From Holosporaceae bacterium (GTDB lineage Bacteria > Pseudomonadota > Alphaproteobacteria > UBA3830), in assembly GCA_031288435.1 (NCBI GenBank), contig JAITRK010000092.1, positions 1-9,124 on the forward strand: a stretch of 9,124 nt of DNA, read 5' to 3'. Positions 1 through 8,128 of the stretch are shown here, piece by piece. Position numbers and translations under genes: made by a program. Under the pieces are notes generated by a model. It did not search any database. It saw nothing but the letters and a program-made list of their open reading frames with translations, and was not told the DNA's origin. Within the stretch, counting starts at the first letter, position 1, and each line of letters begins with the position of its first letter.

Positions 1-801
1 AAATCCAATAAAGATCATCGAAGAGGCAAGAGAAGCAGTTTCGCTGCTCATATTATATTTGGTCATGAAAAACGGCACAGCCCAGAGTTCGGAAAAAACG
101 GAAATAGGAAGATACATGCAACCGCCAACCAATCCCAGCAGTATGATTTGCTTGTTTTTTATAACGCCGGCGAAGGTGGACAGAAATGCTCTATAATCTC
201 TTGTTTTTTTCTGCATTGTTACTGTTTTTGGCACGACTAGAAACACCAACAGCGCTATGAACGCTCCAATGAACACCAACGCAAATGTGGTATTTTGCCA
301 GCCGATCGAATTAACGCACATGGCCAGCGGAAAACCAGCGCAGAGCCCGCCCATGGTTCCCATCATATTGGTTATGCCGACAAATATGGCAAAATATTTG
401 CTGGAAAATACCACGGACGCAATTTGCAGGCAGGACACGAAGGCGCATGCGGCTCCGGCACCAACAAAACAACGGCCCAGCTGGGCAACATACACCTGTT
501 TCGTTGTAGCGAACAAAACGGCTCCAACAACAGACAAAATCGCGCTAAATCCTATAAGATTCCGTGGACCAATTTTATCCAGGATTAGCCCGCAGGGGAC
601 TTGCAGCAGAGCATATGGGTAATAAAAGCAGGAGATCATCATGCCAAGCATGCCGGTGGTTATGCCGTAGTGGCACATGAGATCATTGGTCATAACACTC
701 GGAGACACGCGCAGAACCACCTCGTATAGGTAGAATATGCTGGCGACTCCCCATATGAACAAGGATTCCGTAAATTTTTTCGTTCTACTACCAACAACCA
801 T
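1..801 (-). CDS. Major facilitator superfamily transporter, N-terminal 267 residues (3' end beyond window)
   Basis: Probable inner-membrane secondary transporter; the substrate cannot be read from the sequence. Translating from the ATG at 801 gives 267 codons without a stop down to base 1, so the gene is cut by the window edge and lacks most of its second six-helix half. Hydrophobic helices are evident, with a loop 2-3 signature around residues 69-80 (PCGLILDKIGPR, a variant of the MFS G-x-x-x-D-x-x-G motif) and a GRCFVGAGAACAFVS segment near 109-123 typical of helix 4. The N-terminal segment FYLYEVVLRVSPSVM (23-37) recalls MFS proteins from intracellular bacteria such as Legionella and Coxiella; that is recollection, not a search. 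A GGAG ribosome site (811-814) sits nine bases before the ATG. It starts 23 bases after the preceding MFS gene stops, so it probably shares its transcript. Family call firm, function open. Confidence 0.85.
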   Translation of the reverse strand, partial: MVVGSRTKKFTESLFIWGVASIFYLYEVVLRVSPSVMTNDLMCHYGITTGMLGMMISCFYYPYALLQVPCGLILDKIGPRNLIGFSAILSVVGAVLFATTKQVYVAQLGRCFVGAGAACAFVSCLQIASVVFSSKYFAIFVGITNMMGTMGGLCAGFPLAMCVNSIGWQNTTFALVFIGAFIALLVFLVVPKTVTMQKKTRDYRAFLSTFAGVIKNKQIILLGLVGGCMYLPISVFSELWAVPFFMTKYNMSSETASLASSMIFIGF

Positions 802-824
802 AGCGTTCTTCTCCGTTTTATTTC

Positions 825-2066
825 CTAATCCAACAACTCCTTGCCCGTTCTGTCCTCAAGAATTGATACCGCAAATATTCCAAGAATAGCCACCATTGTT
901 ATTGGAATTACGGATAATTTCTCCGAAATGGACGTAAAATAATTCATTATTAATGTGGACGATCCACCAATGATAGCCTGCGCAAGACTCATGGAAAGAG
1001 AGACTCCGGTGCAACGCACGCGCCGCGGAAACGATTCAGAAAAAAACGCCGCCCTACTTGAAAAATACATGCCAAGAAACGTGCCGTAGAGCGCGTGAAA
1101 AAACATCAACAGATAAAACGATTTCGCCTGTGTTAGAAATATAAAATACATACTAGCGGAAACTCCAAGCATCCCGCCTATTAAAAAAATTTTTCTACCG
1201 AAAATGTCAGATAGATATCCGCAACCCAAAGCTGAAACAACGATAAATACATTTGCAACTATGCTGCATTTGGTAGCCTCATTCAGCGTAAGTATGTTCT
1301 CCCTCACAAAAAAATACGGCAGAAACGTAAGCAGCGTATAAAATCCAATGGCGCTGAACGAAGTTATTGCGAACGTACAAGAGACTTCTTTTTTGTGAGC
1401 AAACAGCGATTTGGCTATGGAATATGTGTTTTTTTCTTTCTTCGGCGCGTCGCAGGAACTGGAAGTGGAAATGAAGGCAAACGGTATTAATAGAAAAGCA
1501 GCCAGAAACGGATATCTCCAGGCGTAGTCATAAATTTCTTTCTCCGTAAAAAAAAGATATAAGAGTATAAGTGATTTTCCAGCTAACAGCACACCCAATT
1601 GACTGCCGGCGTCGCTAAAACTTCCGAAAAATCCACGCCGATTATTTTCCGCCAACTCCACGAAATGCACCATGGATGTGGAGTACTCGCCCCCCATGGA
1701 TGTGCCTTGAAGTATCCGTAGAAAAACAAAAATCAACGATGCCGCAATTCCCCATTGGCTAGCGTCCGGTAATATTCCCATCATAATCGTTGGAACTGCC
1801 ATTAATAAAATCGACAGAGATAGAGCGCGCCGCCGTCCAATTTTATCGCCTATGGGACCGAAAATTGCCGACCCAATCGGACGCACAAACAATCCAACTG
1901 ATACGCTCAAAAAACTTAAAATGGAGCAGAGCCACTGATCTCCGTACGATAGAAATTTTTGTGATAGAATTGGTAGAAATGGCATAAGCAACGCAAAACT
2001 GTACCAGGTAAGCACGTTTCCAACGGCCCCACAAATGCTCTCATATTTTTTATCTACGACCAACAC
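825..2066 (-). CDS. MHS-family (ProP-like) MFS transporter, GTG start
   Basis: Predicted 413-residue inner-membrane proton symporter of the metabolite:H+ symporter branch of the MFS, which includes proline/betaine, citrate, shikimate and alpha-ketoglutarate carriers. Seen: the loop 2-3 motif GPIGDKIGRRRAL (70-82), the MHS helix 4-5 signature RILQGTSMGGEYST (117-130) followed by RRGFFGSFSDAGS (143-155), the mirrored loop 8-9 motif GYLSDIFGRK (283-292), and a C-terminal EDRTGKEL resembling the family's ET-GK-L ending. It lacks the long C-terminal coiled coil of E. coli ProP, so osmosensing of that type is unlikely. The start is GTG at 2066, supported by AAGGGG (2074-2079) seven bases upstream, overlapping the accA stop; a TTG is the next codon. 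Only four bases separate it from accA, implying cotranscription and coupling. The substrate is undetermined. Confidence 0.88.
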   Translation of the reverse strand: MLVVDKKYESICGAVGNVLTWYSFALLMPFLPILSQKFLSYGDQWLCSILSFLSVSVGLFVRPIGSAIFGPIGDKIGRRRALSLSILLMAVPTIMMGILPDASQWGIAASLIFVFLRILQGTSMGGEYSTSMVHFVELAENNRRGFFGSFSDAGSQLGVLLAGKSLILLYLFFTEKEIYDYAWRYPFLAAFLLIPFAFISTSSSCDAPKKEKNTYSIAKSLFAHKKEVSCTFAITSFSAIGFYTLLTFLPYFFVRENILTLNEATKCSIVANVFIVVSALGCGYLSDIFGRKIFLIGGMLGVSASMYFIFLTQAKSFYLLMFFHALYGTFLGMYFSSRAAFFSESFPRRVRCTGVSLSMSLAQAIIGGSSTLIMNYFTSISEKLSVIPITMVAILGIFAVSILEDRTGKELLD

Positions 2067-2070
2067 GACG

Positions 2071-3015
2071 CTACCCCTTATAACTCCTGCAAAAGGCTAG
2101 AAATTTATCTGTTCTGTGCTTTCTAGGACTTCCGACACTGGACATTGACAACAATGACGACTTTATACAGTCGCCAACGGCTACTATTGCCGCACTCGGA
2201 TCCCGATGAGCTCCACCAACTGGCTCGTTTATGATACAATCTATCATCTTAAATTTCAACAGGTCCTGAGATGTTAATCGCAGAGTATTGGCTGCTTCTT
2301 CTGCTTTTGCAGCATCACGGTAGAGAATAGACGCACAACCTTCCGGCGAAATCACCGAATAGATCGAGTACTCCAACATGGCAATCACATTGGCCACTGC
2401 CAGGGCTACTGCTCCGCCGGATCCTCCCTCACCTATAATAATAGCTACAATGGGGTGACTAAATTTTAGAGCCCGCTCTATGCATTTAGCAATTGCCTCC
2501 GACTGTCCACGCTCTTCCGCTCCAACTCCAGGGTAAGCGCCGGCGGTATCTATGAATGTAATAAGAGGTATACCGAACCTATCCGCCAGATCCATTAGTC
2601 GACATGCCTTTCGGTATCCTTCTGGATGCGGCATGCCAAAGTTGTGTTTTATTCTTTCTTCTGTGTCGCGACCTTTTTCATGACCAAGAATGGCCACAGA
2701 GAGCCCATGGAACCGGCCAATGCCGGCTGTAATGGCCAGATCGTTACCAAAGGTTCTATCTCCGGCCAATGGAACAAAATCGTCCACCAATGCGCTGATG
2801 TAATCGGATGTCTTAGGACGATCCTGATGTCGAGCCACCTGAACTTTTTCCCATGGACTTAATTCGGCATATATTTTTTTTAGCAGTTTTTTTTGTTTCG
2901 ACTCTATACGTTTGATCTCTTCTAATATACTTAGATCCTTCGTGTTTAGATTTTTCAGCTCTTTTATTTTTTCATCCAGCTCAAAAATTGATTTTTCAAA
3001 ATCTAGAATTACCAT
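2071..3015 (-). CDS. accA: Acetyl-CoA carboxylase carboxyltransferase subunit alpha
   Basis: Cytosolic AccA pairs with AccD to move the carboxyl group from carboxybiotin (on AccB) to acetyl-CoA, giving malonyl-CoA, the committed step of fatty-acid synthesis. The 314-residue product has the usual AccA length and layout: a charged helical N-terminus (1-50), then SPWEKVQVARHQDRPKTSDYI (53-73), GDRTFGNDLAI (85-95), the crotonase-fold active-site stretch FIDTAGAYPGVGAEERGQ (154-171), the glycine-rich GEGGSGGAVALAV (195-207) that helps form the oxyanion hole, and SPEGCASILYRD (223-234). The ATG at 3015 has an AAGGA ribosome site about six bases upstream. The gene follows the sugar permease after 88 bases and is followed after four by an MFS gene; accD is not in the window. 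Two runs of eight adenines fall in the N-terminal helix codons. The frame is intact and the call secure. Confidence 0.97.
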   Translation of the reverse strand: MVILDFEKSIFELDEKIKELKNLNTKDLSILEEIKRIESKQKKLLKKIYAELSPWEKVQVARHQDRPKTSDYISALVDDFVPLAGDRTFGNDLAITAGIGRFHGLSVAILGHEKGRDTEERIKHNFGMPHPEGYRKACRLMDLADRFGIPLITFIDTAGAYPGVGAEERGQSEAIAKCIERALKFSHPIVAIIIGEGGSGGAVALAVANVIAMLEYSIYSVISPEGCASILYRDAAKAEEAANTLRLTSQDLLKFKMIDCIINEPVGGAHRDPSAAIVAVGDCIKSSLLSMSSVGSPRKHRTDKFLAFCRSYKG

Positions 3016-3103
3016 GACGTTCCTTCAATTATTCCTCTAAATTTAGCACAGTTACAGTTTGGCTCATAGATTAGGCGTGGCATAGTTTCTGCGCGCTTAT
3101 CAA
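3016..3103 (-). other. Intergenic gap between sugar permease and accA
   Basis: This is the longest non-coding gap in the window. It holds the accA ribosome site (GAAGGAAC just before the ATG). A TGCTAAATT sequence near 3042-3050 resembles an extended -10 box, but no good -35 lies at the matching distance. No hairpin followed by a T run is visible, so I see no intrinsic terminator. A weak accA promoter is possible, or simple read-through from the importer operon. Confidence 0.3.
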
Positions 3104-3958
3104 TTATCCCTTGATAGCTCCGGCTGTCAGACCGGATATAATTCTTCTTTGAAAAATAACTACCAGTAGTACCAACGGCAACGTCACCAGAACGCTGGCT
3201 GCCATGATTAATCCCCAGGGCAATTCGTGCTGGCTCGCTCCGCTGAACAGCGCCAGAGAAACCGGCACCGTCCGAGCCTGGTTGGTTAGTGTAAATGTAA
3301 GCGCAAACAAAAATTCGTTCCAGGCCGCTATGAACGCCAGAAGCCCTGTGGTAACTATTGCCGGACGCAGTATCGGCAAAAACACCTTGGTTAAAATCAT
3401 ATATTTCCCCGCGCCATCCATGATTGCAGCTTCTTCTAGCTCTTTTGGAAGATTGTGGATAAAGTTTGTCATCATCCAAAGCGTAAATGGAATTGTAATG
3501 AGCATGTATGATATGACCAGCGCTGATTTTTCGTTGTAGATGTCCAATATTCTGATTAACTCGAACAGGCCTGACAAAACCGCCACATGGGGCAACGTCG
3601 TTACGCTCAGGGCGATCATCAATACTCTTTTCCTACCAGGGAATTTATGCCGCGCCAATGGATACGCCGCCAGCAGGCTTATGGCCAGCGTCAAAAGAGA
3701 TGTAAGCGTAGCCACAACCGTGGAATTGAAAAGCGAGCAGACAAACGTTGAATCATTGAACACATATTTATAATTTTCCCAGGTAATTTTCGACGGAAAA
3801 ACCTCGGTGGAAAATAAACTAGCGCTATCTCTCAATGAAGAAACAATAGCCCAATAGAACGGAAACAAACAACAGACAGCAACAATGGCGCAGAGTATAA
3901 AAAATAACAAATTTTTTATAATTTTCTTATATTTCCAACTAATTCTTAATCTAATCAT
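3104..3958 (-). CDS. CUT1 sugar ABC transporter permease, MalG/ThuG-like
   Basis: Second membrane subunit of a carbohydrate importer of the CUT1 family, forming the inner-membrane channel with the permease encoded just upstream. The 284-residue length is normal for MalG-type subunits. Seen: an N-terminal helix (about 14-40), further hydrophobic helices, and the cytoplasmic EAA loop KELEEAAIMDGAGKYMILTK through VFLPILRPA (172-200), which docks the ATPase. The C-terminal part (LPWGLIMAASVLVTLP, 246-261, then FQRRIISGLTAGAIKG, 269-284) closely recalls trehalose/maltose-type ThuG proteins, and the terminal GLTAGAIKG is typical of MalG relatives. The ATG at 3958 lies six bases after the stop of the first permease; the local ribosome site is poor, so translation is probably coupled to that gene. 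Sugar specificity is inferred from resemblance only. Confidence 0.92.
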   Translation of the reverse strand: MIRLRISWKYKKIIKNLLFFILCAIVAVCCLFPFYWAIVSSLRDSASLFSTEVFPSKITWENYKYVFNDSTFVCSLFNSTVVATLTSLLTLAISLLAAYPLARHKFPGRKRVLMIALSVTTLPHVAVLSGLFELIRILDIYNEKSALVISYMLITIPFTLWMMTNFIHNLPKELEEAAIMDGAGKYMILTKVFLPILRPAIVTTGLLAFIAAWNEFLFALTFTLTNQARTVPVSLALFSGASQHELPWGLIMAASVLVTLPLVLLVVIFQRRIISGLTAGAIKG

Positions 3959-3964
3959 CTTTAA

Positions 3965-4873
3965 TCAATCCAAATTCTGAAGTTTTTTTCGATTAAATGA
4001 AACGTACAGCACTGACAGAAACGCAATAAAGAAAAGTAAAGCGGTAGCTGCTGCTGATCCGAATCCAACATCGGCGTAGTCCACCAGATGTCTTCGCGCA
4101 AAAACGGACATGGTAGCGTCGGCATTGTTCCCGCTGCTTAATATATATACTAAATCAAAGATTCTGATTGCATCCAGCGTTCTGAAAATTATCGCTACGA
4201 TTATGGTTGGTTTCATCAGCGGCAGAATGATAGCCCGAAAGATTTTACTAAACGGCACGCCGTCCACATCGGCTGCTTCAAAACAATCCTGCGGCATGGA
4301 CTGTAGACCAGCCAATAGCAGCAGTGCCATATACGGCGTTGTCTTCCAAACCTCCACAATTATCATGGACACAATGCTTAGCGAGCTGGAAGCTATCCAT
4401 GGTATCGGCGCATCGATCAGCGACGCGCGCATCAGCAACTCATTAATGATACCGTATACGTCGTTCAACATCCACGCCCACATGCGAGATGAAACTATGG
4501 TTGGAATGGTCCAGGGAACCAGGACAATGGCTCGCATCCAACCTCTTCCACTGAAATTTCTGTGCAGAATAAGAGCCACCAACATGCCAAATATGGTTTC
4601 CAGCGGAACAGATATCCCCGTTATTAAGAACGTATTTTGCACGGCTTTCCACCAATCCCTATCTCGAGCCAGAGATAGGAAATTTTCAATCCCTACAAAA
4701 TCCGCCCCTCTAAGATTATCTAGAGTTGCGTTGGTGAAACTGAAAAAAACGGTTCTTAGCAACGGCCATCCTGCGCACAGGACCAAAGCAAACAGACAAG
4801 GAGCTAAAAACAGCCAGTTGGAAAAATCAACTTTCTGCCGCTTTTTTATCTTCTGCAGATTTCGAAACTTCAT
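3965..4873 (-). CDS. CUT1 sugar ABC transporter permease, MalF/ThuF-like
   Basis: First membrane subunit of the sugar importer, 302 residues from the chosen ATG. Seen: an N-terminal basic stretch, a first helix (about 19-36), the segment VLVPWTIPTIVSSRMWAWML (117-136) followed by NDVYGIIN, and the EAA loop MPQDCFEAADVDGVPFSKIF through ILPLMKPT (193-223). The WTIPTIVS/MWAWM stretch and the ending TMSVFARRHLVDYADVGFGS (254-273) resemble ThuF/SugA-type trehalose/maltose permeases. Start choice: an in-frame TTG at 4894 would add seven residues, but the ATG at 4873 has CAGGA six bases upstream and a standard basic N-terminus, so I prefer it. The gene then overlaps the last 47 bases of the binding-protein gene in another frame, suggesting translational coupling. 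No ATPase gene accompanies it. Confidence 0.92.
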   Translation of the reverse strand: MKFRNLQKIKKRQKVDFSNWLFLAPCLFALVLCAGWPLLRTVFFSFTNATLDNLRGADFVGIENFLSLARDRDWWKAVQNTFLITGISVPLETIFGMLVALILHRNFSGRGWMRAIVLVPWTIPTIVSSRMWAWMLNDVYGIINELLMRASLIDAPIPWIASSSLSIVSMIIVEVWKTTPYMALLLLAGLQSMPQDCFEAADVDGVPFSKIFRAIILPLMKPTIIVAIIFRTLDAIRIFDLVYILSSGNNADATMSVFARRHLVDYADVGFGSAAATALLFFIAFLSVLYVSFNRKKLQNLD

Positions 4874-6290
4874 TAGACGTCCTGAAAAATTCAACGCACC
4901 TGGAAAAAAACGCAGATATAGAATTCAATATATTCGCAAAAACCCCGACTTCTCCGGCTTTATCTCTATCAGATGCCGGCAGTCTATCAGCGGTTCCGGA
5001 AGATAGCAAAAGGTTTTCAAGCTTTGTGTTTAAGCGATTCATCAGACGGTTCGGCTTGAAATTTTCTGTATTATCCTCAAGACTGTCCGCAAGTATAGTA
5101 TTTATAGTATTGAATATTTCCGAACTAGCCTTCGAATAATTTTTCCCGAACACTTTGGTCGGCCTGGCCACAGCCTTTAGCAATGGCTCCCGCAGGCTAA
5201 CTATAAACGGTTTTGTCTTTAGTACGTCCGGATCAGAATACAGGCTTTTAAACGTGGGAAGATAGGAAAATTCAACCCGATGTTTCTGTTGCTCTTTGCT
5301 GGCTATAAATTTCGCCAGATCTGCGGCCAACGCCTTATGCTTCGAATACTTTGACACTGCTACCAGCCACCCGCCAAGAATGCCTGATTCCTTGCCGCCG
5401 GTGGCGCTTGGCGGAATAGTCATCACGCCCACTTTGCCGGAAACCGCTGTCGATGGATCGTTCATAAGAGCATATGCGTACGGCCAACTCCTCATGAAAA
5501 CCGCGTTTCCGGATTGGAACATTCCGCGAGCATCCTCCTCAGAGTAATTAAGAACGCTGTGGCTCATGATGTTTTTGATGCACTTTACAAAAAACTCGGC
5601 TGCGTACATGCCGCGTGGAGAATTTATTTCTACCTTGCCATCCTTTACGACAGCTCCGCCGCAGGCGTCTATCAACTCGCAGAAATTACAAGTTAGGATC
5701 TCAAACGCTTTTGCCTGGTACACCAGCCCGTAAAATCTATTTTTTTTGGCTTCGTCCTTTCGCTCTTCATTTTGAATGTATAGAGCAGTTTCATACAGAT
5801 CCTCAAGTGTTTTTGGGACTTCTTTTCCGTATTTTTCCAGCAAATCTTTGCGATAATACATAACGCCGCAATCCACATACACAGGCAGCGCTATAATTCC
5901 GCCTTTGTCGTCTTTCATGTTTTCTAGGATGACGTCAAAATAATCTGAAAAACTAATGTCCTTACAATACTCATCCAGCGGCTCCCAGTAATTGGATAGA
6001 GCGCTCATCCATGCGATATCAGCCTGAAGAATATCCACATCGAAACTCCCGGCTCCGAACCATTGCTGATACAGCGCATAACACTCGTTACTAGCGTGAG
6101 GTAACGTGACAATTTCTACGGCGTGCTCGCCATTATATTTCTTAAGCCATTCATCTATTGCTTTGCGCAAAAGCTCCATCTCACGACCCTTGGATCTATA
6201 GGCTATGCGGATAGTGGCGGCCTGCAGCTGATCAAAAGACGCGGAAAAAAGCGAAATAGCAGCAACAAAAAAAAACAATCTTTTTAGCAT
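4827..6290 (-). CDS. Periplasmic sugar-binding protein of the CUT1 ABC importer (family 1, ThuE-like), with an extra C-terminal tail
   Basis: Predicted 487-residue exported solute-binding protein that captures a sugar in the periplasm and delivers it to the two permeases encoded downstream. Seen: a signal peptide with MLKR, a hydrophobic core (5-17) and a likely signal peptidase I site after QAA or QA (24-25), with no lipobox cysteine; then TIRIAYRSKGREMELL (26-41), DVDILQADIAWMSAL (84-98), ALPVYVDCGVMYYRKDLL (134-151), MFQSGNAVFMRSWPYA (257-272) and GILGGWLVAVSKYSKHK (303-319), all typical of family 1 sugar-binding proteins. The ATG at 6290 is chosen because it begins the signal peptide and has AGAGGTG just upstream; an open frame extends to 6344 inside aspS but would spoil the signal. 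Residues 433-487 extend beyond the expected last helix and their end overlaps the next gene. It starts 22 bases after aspS ends. Substrate probably a di- or oligosaccharide; trehalose/maltose is a guess. Confidence 0.92.
   Translation of the reverse strand: MLKRLFFFVAAISLFSASFDQLQAATIRIAYRSKGREMELLRKAIDEWLKKYNGEHAVEIVTLPHASNECYALYQQWFGAGSFDVDILQADIAWMSALSNYWEPLDEYCKDISFSDYFDVILENMKDDKGGIIALPVYVDCGVMYYRKDLLEKYGKEVPKTLEDLYETALYIQNEERKDEAKKNRFYGLVYQAKAFEILTCNFCELIDACGGAVVKDGKVEINSPRGMYAAEFFVKCIKNIMSHSVLNYSEEDARGMFQSGNAVFMRSWPYAYALMNDPSTAVSGKVGVMTIPPSATGGKESGILGGWLVAVSKYSKHKALAADLAKFIASKEQQKHRVEFSYLPTFKSLYSDPDVLKTKPFIVSLREPLLKAVARPTKVFGKNYSKASSEIFNTINTILADSLEDNTENFKPNRLMNRLNTKLENLLLSSGTADRLPASDRDKAGEVGVFANILNSISAFFSRCVEFFRTSNEVSKSAEDKKAAES
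4880..4884 (-). promoter_or_regulatory. Ribosome-binding site deciding the MalF-like start
   Basis: CAGGA on the minus strand, six bases before the ATG at 4873. It lies inside the 3' end of the binding-protein gene and favours this ATG over the TTG at 4894, whose nearest purine-rich stretch (AGGTG) is badly spaced. Confidence 0.6.
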
Positions 6291-6294
6291 ATCG

Positions 6295-6301
6295 CACCTC
6301 T
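6295..6301 (-). promoter_or_regulatory. Ribosome-binding site deciding the binding-protein start
   Basis: AGAGGTG on the minus strand, four bases before the ATG at 6290. It is the strongest ribosome site near this gene and, with the signal peptide that follows, rules against the longer frame opening at 6344. Confidence 0.75.
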
Positions 6302-6312
6302 TCACTTTGCTG

Positions 6313-8094
6313 CTATTTTTGCACATAGTTCTTTGGCAAATCAAGACAAATATGCAACTCTTTTAGCTGTTTGCTGGAAACACTTGACGGAGCATTCATC
6401 ATTAAATCCTGCGCCTGTTGGTTCAATGGAAATGGGATAACTTCGCGAATGTTTGGCTCCTCCGCTATCAGCATTACTATTCTATCAATGCCTGGAGCGC
6501 AGCCGCCATGTGGAGGAGCGCCGTAGCGAAACGCCTCGAACATTCCTCTAAACTTTTCCCGCGTTACCTCGGGCAGATAGCCTGCAATTTCGAATGCCTT
6601 CAGCATAACATCCGGTTTATGATTGCGAATCGCGCCGCTGGACAATTCAACGCCGTTGCAAACTATATCATATTGATACGCCTTAATTTCCAGTGGATTC
6701 ATGTGTAAAAGCGCCTCCATTCCGCCCTGGGGCATGGAAAAAGGATTATGAGAAAAATCAATTGCGCCTGTATCTTCGTTTAATTCATACATGGGAAAAT
6801 CGACTATCCAACAAAATTCGAAGCCATTGGAGCATAAATTCAAATCGTTCCCCAACTTTTGTCGCAGCAGTCCGGAAAATTTTTCCGCTTTTGTCTTTTG
6901 AGCGCAGACGAAAAACACCACTCCGTCGGAAGCTGCCAACGTCCGCTCTCGCAGCATGTGAATCTGTTCGTTCGTAAGAAATTTCGCAATTGGTCCCTTG
7001 ATTTCTTCGCCGCTGTAAACGATATAGCCAAGCCCTGGCATTTCGTAATCTTTTGCCCAATCGTTTAGCCTATCGAAGAAGCTGCGCGGCTGCTTTTCTG
7101 CTCCGGAAACTCCGATGGCTCGCACAACGGCGTTTTTCTTTATGGCCTCAACACACGCTGCAAAGGACGACTCTGCAAATATGTCTTTCACTTCGCTTAT
7201 TAGTAATGGATTTCTCAGGTCAGGCTTGTCGCTTCCATAGTGCAATAGCGCATCATCGTAGGAAATGCGACGGAATGGATACGGCGACACGGTTCTATCG
7301 GAATATTCTCGAAATATTTCGTACATAACCGGCTCAATGGTGCTGAAAACGTCATCCTGCGTAACAAACGACATTTCAAAATCCAATTGATAAAATTCGC
7401 CTGGAGACCGATCCGCTCGGCTATCTTCGTCTCGAAAACATGGCGCTATTTGAAAATATTTGTCAAAGCCAGCCACCATCAGCAGCTGCTTAAACTGCTG
7501 AGGCGCCTGTGGCAGCGCATAAAACTGTCCAGGATGCAGCCGACTTGGCACCAGGAAATCTCTTGCCCCCTCCGGAGAACTTGCCGTTAAAATTGGCGTA
7601 TTTATCTCCAGAAAGCCAGCGCGCCTCATTTTATCCCTTATGCTGGCAATTATATTGCAGCGCAGCACTATGTTGCGATGAATTTTTTCCTTTCGCAGGT
7701 CTAGAAACCGATATTTTAGACGAGTTTCCTCTGACGTATCAGAAACGCTGCTTATGGACAGCGGAAGCGACTCTACAAATGACAGGACCGTAAAATTTTC
7801 TATTCTTATCTCTATGGTTCCAGTAGGATTATCATCGTTAGTGGTATCCTCGCTTCTTCCAAGAACTATTCCTTCGATTTTTACTATGCACTCAAGCCTA
7901 ATTTTCTCGATTTCCGAAAACACACTGCAATCGGCGTCAGCTACGCACTGTGTTATGCCGTAGTGATCTCGCAGATCAATGAACAGCAGACTCCCGTGAT
8001 CCCTCTTTTTATGTATCCACCCGGACAGGGTAACCTTTTTCCCAATGTCACTTTTTCTTAGTTCTCCGCAATTGTGAGTCCTGTAAGCTGTCAT
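6313..8094 (-). CDS. aspS: Aspartyl-tRNA synthetase (alphaproteobacterial type)
   Basis: Class IIb synthetase of the cytosol that charges tRNA-Asp, and in many alphaproteobacteria also tRNA-Asn (non-discriminating form, corrected by GatCAB). The 593-residue length is normal for the bacterial type. Seen in order: N-terminal OB-fold anticodon-binding domain (about 1-105, with [19 protein letters not shown] at 25-43), motif 1 region [20 protein letters not shown] (160-179), motif 2 [10 protein letters not shown] (220-229) followed by [14 protein letters not shown], the bacterial GAD insertion (about 290-410), and motif 3 [12 protein letters not shown] (531-542). The C-terminal [10 protein letters not shown] (561-570) and KQLKELHI resemble alphaproteobacterial AspRS. 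The ATG at 8094 has AGAGGA (8101-8106) six bases upstream. Only 34 bases separate it from tRNA-Leu, so the two may be cotranscribed. Whether it charges tRNA-Asn cannot be told from one sequence. Confidence 0.97.
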   Translation of the reverse strand: MTAYRTHNCGELRKSDIGKKVTLSGWIHKKRDHGSLLFIDLRDHYGITQCVADADCSVFSEIEKIRLECIVKIEGIVLGRSEDTTNDDNPTGTIEIRIENFTVLSFVESLPLSISSVSDTSEETRLKYRFLDLRKEKIHRNIVLRCNIIASIRDKMRRAGFLEINTPILTASSPEGARDFLVPSRLHPGQFYALPQAPQQFKQLLMVAGFDKYFQIAPCFRDEDSRADRSPGEFYQLDFEMSFVTQDDVFSTIEPVMYEIFREYSDRTVSPYPFRRISYDDALLHYGSDKPDLRNPLLISEVKDIFAESSFAACVEAIKKNAVVRAIGVSGAEKQPRSFFDRLNDWAKDYEMPGLGYIVYSGEEIKGPIAKFLTNEQIHMLRERTLAASDGVVFFVCAQKTKAEKFSGLLRQKLGNDLNLCSNGFEFCWIVDFPMYELNEDTGAIDFSHNPFSMPQGGMEALLHMNPLEIKAYQYDIVCNGVELSSGAIRNHKPDVMLKAFEIAGYLPEVTREKFRGMFEAFRYGAPPHGGCAPGIDRIVMLIAEEPNIREVIPFPLNQQAQDLMMNAPSSVSSKQLKELHICLDLPKNYVQK

Positions 8095-8128
8095 GTTTTA
8101 TCCTCTACTAAACTTGAGAGTAGTCTTG

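Noticed and set aside
257..622. Plus-strand frames opposite the partial MFS gene
   Set aside because: The minus strand is open for all 267 codons with clear MFS motifs, so the plus frames are shadows.
3009..3479. Minus-strand frame of 156 codons in the MalG-like gene region
   Set aside because: It overlaps the permease in another frame, and its composition (rich in S, R, N and C) has no protein-family character.
4110..5006. Plus-strand open frame of 298 codons antisense to the MalF-like permease and the binding-protein end
   Set aside because: It lies entirely opposite well-supported genes, has no recognisable domain, and its C-terminal part is low-quality basic sequence. It is a shadow of the coding strand.
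6291..6344. Longer N-terminus for the binding protein, starting at 6344
   Set aside because: It would put 18 mostly polar residues before the signal peptide and overlap the aspS end; the ATG at 6290 has the good ribosome site.
8105..8123. Small hairpin CTACT/AGTAG between tRNA-Leu and aspS
   Set aside because: Five base pairs with a nine-base loop and no following T run; too weak for a terminator. It overlaps the aspS ribosome site, but nothing else suggests a regulatory switch.
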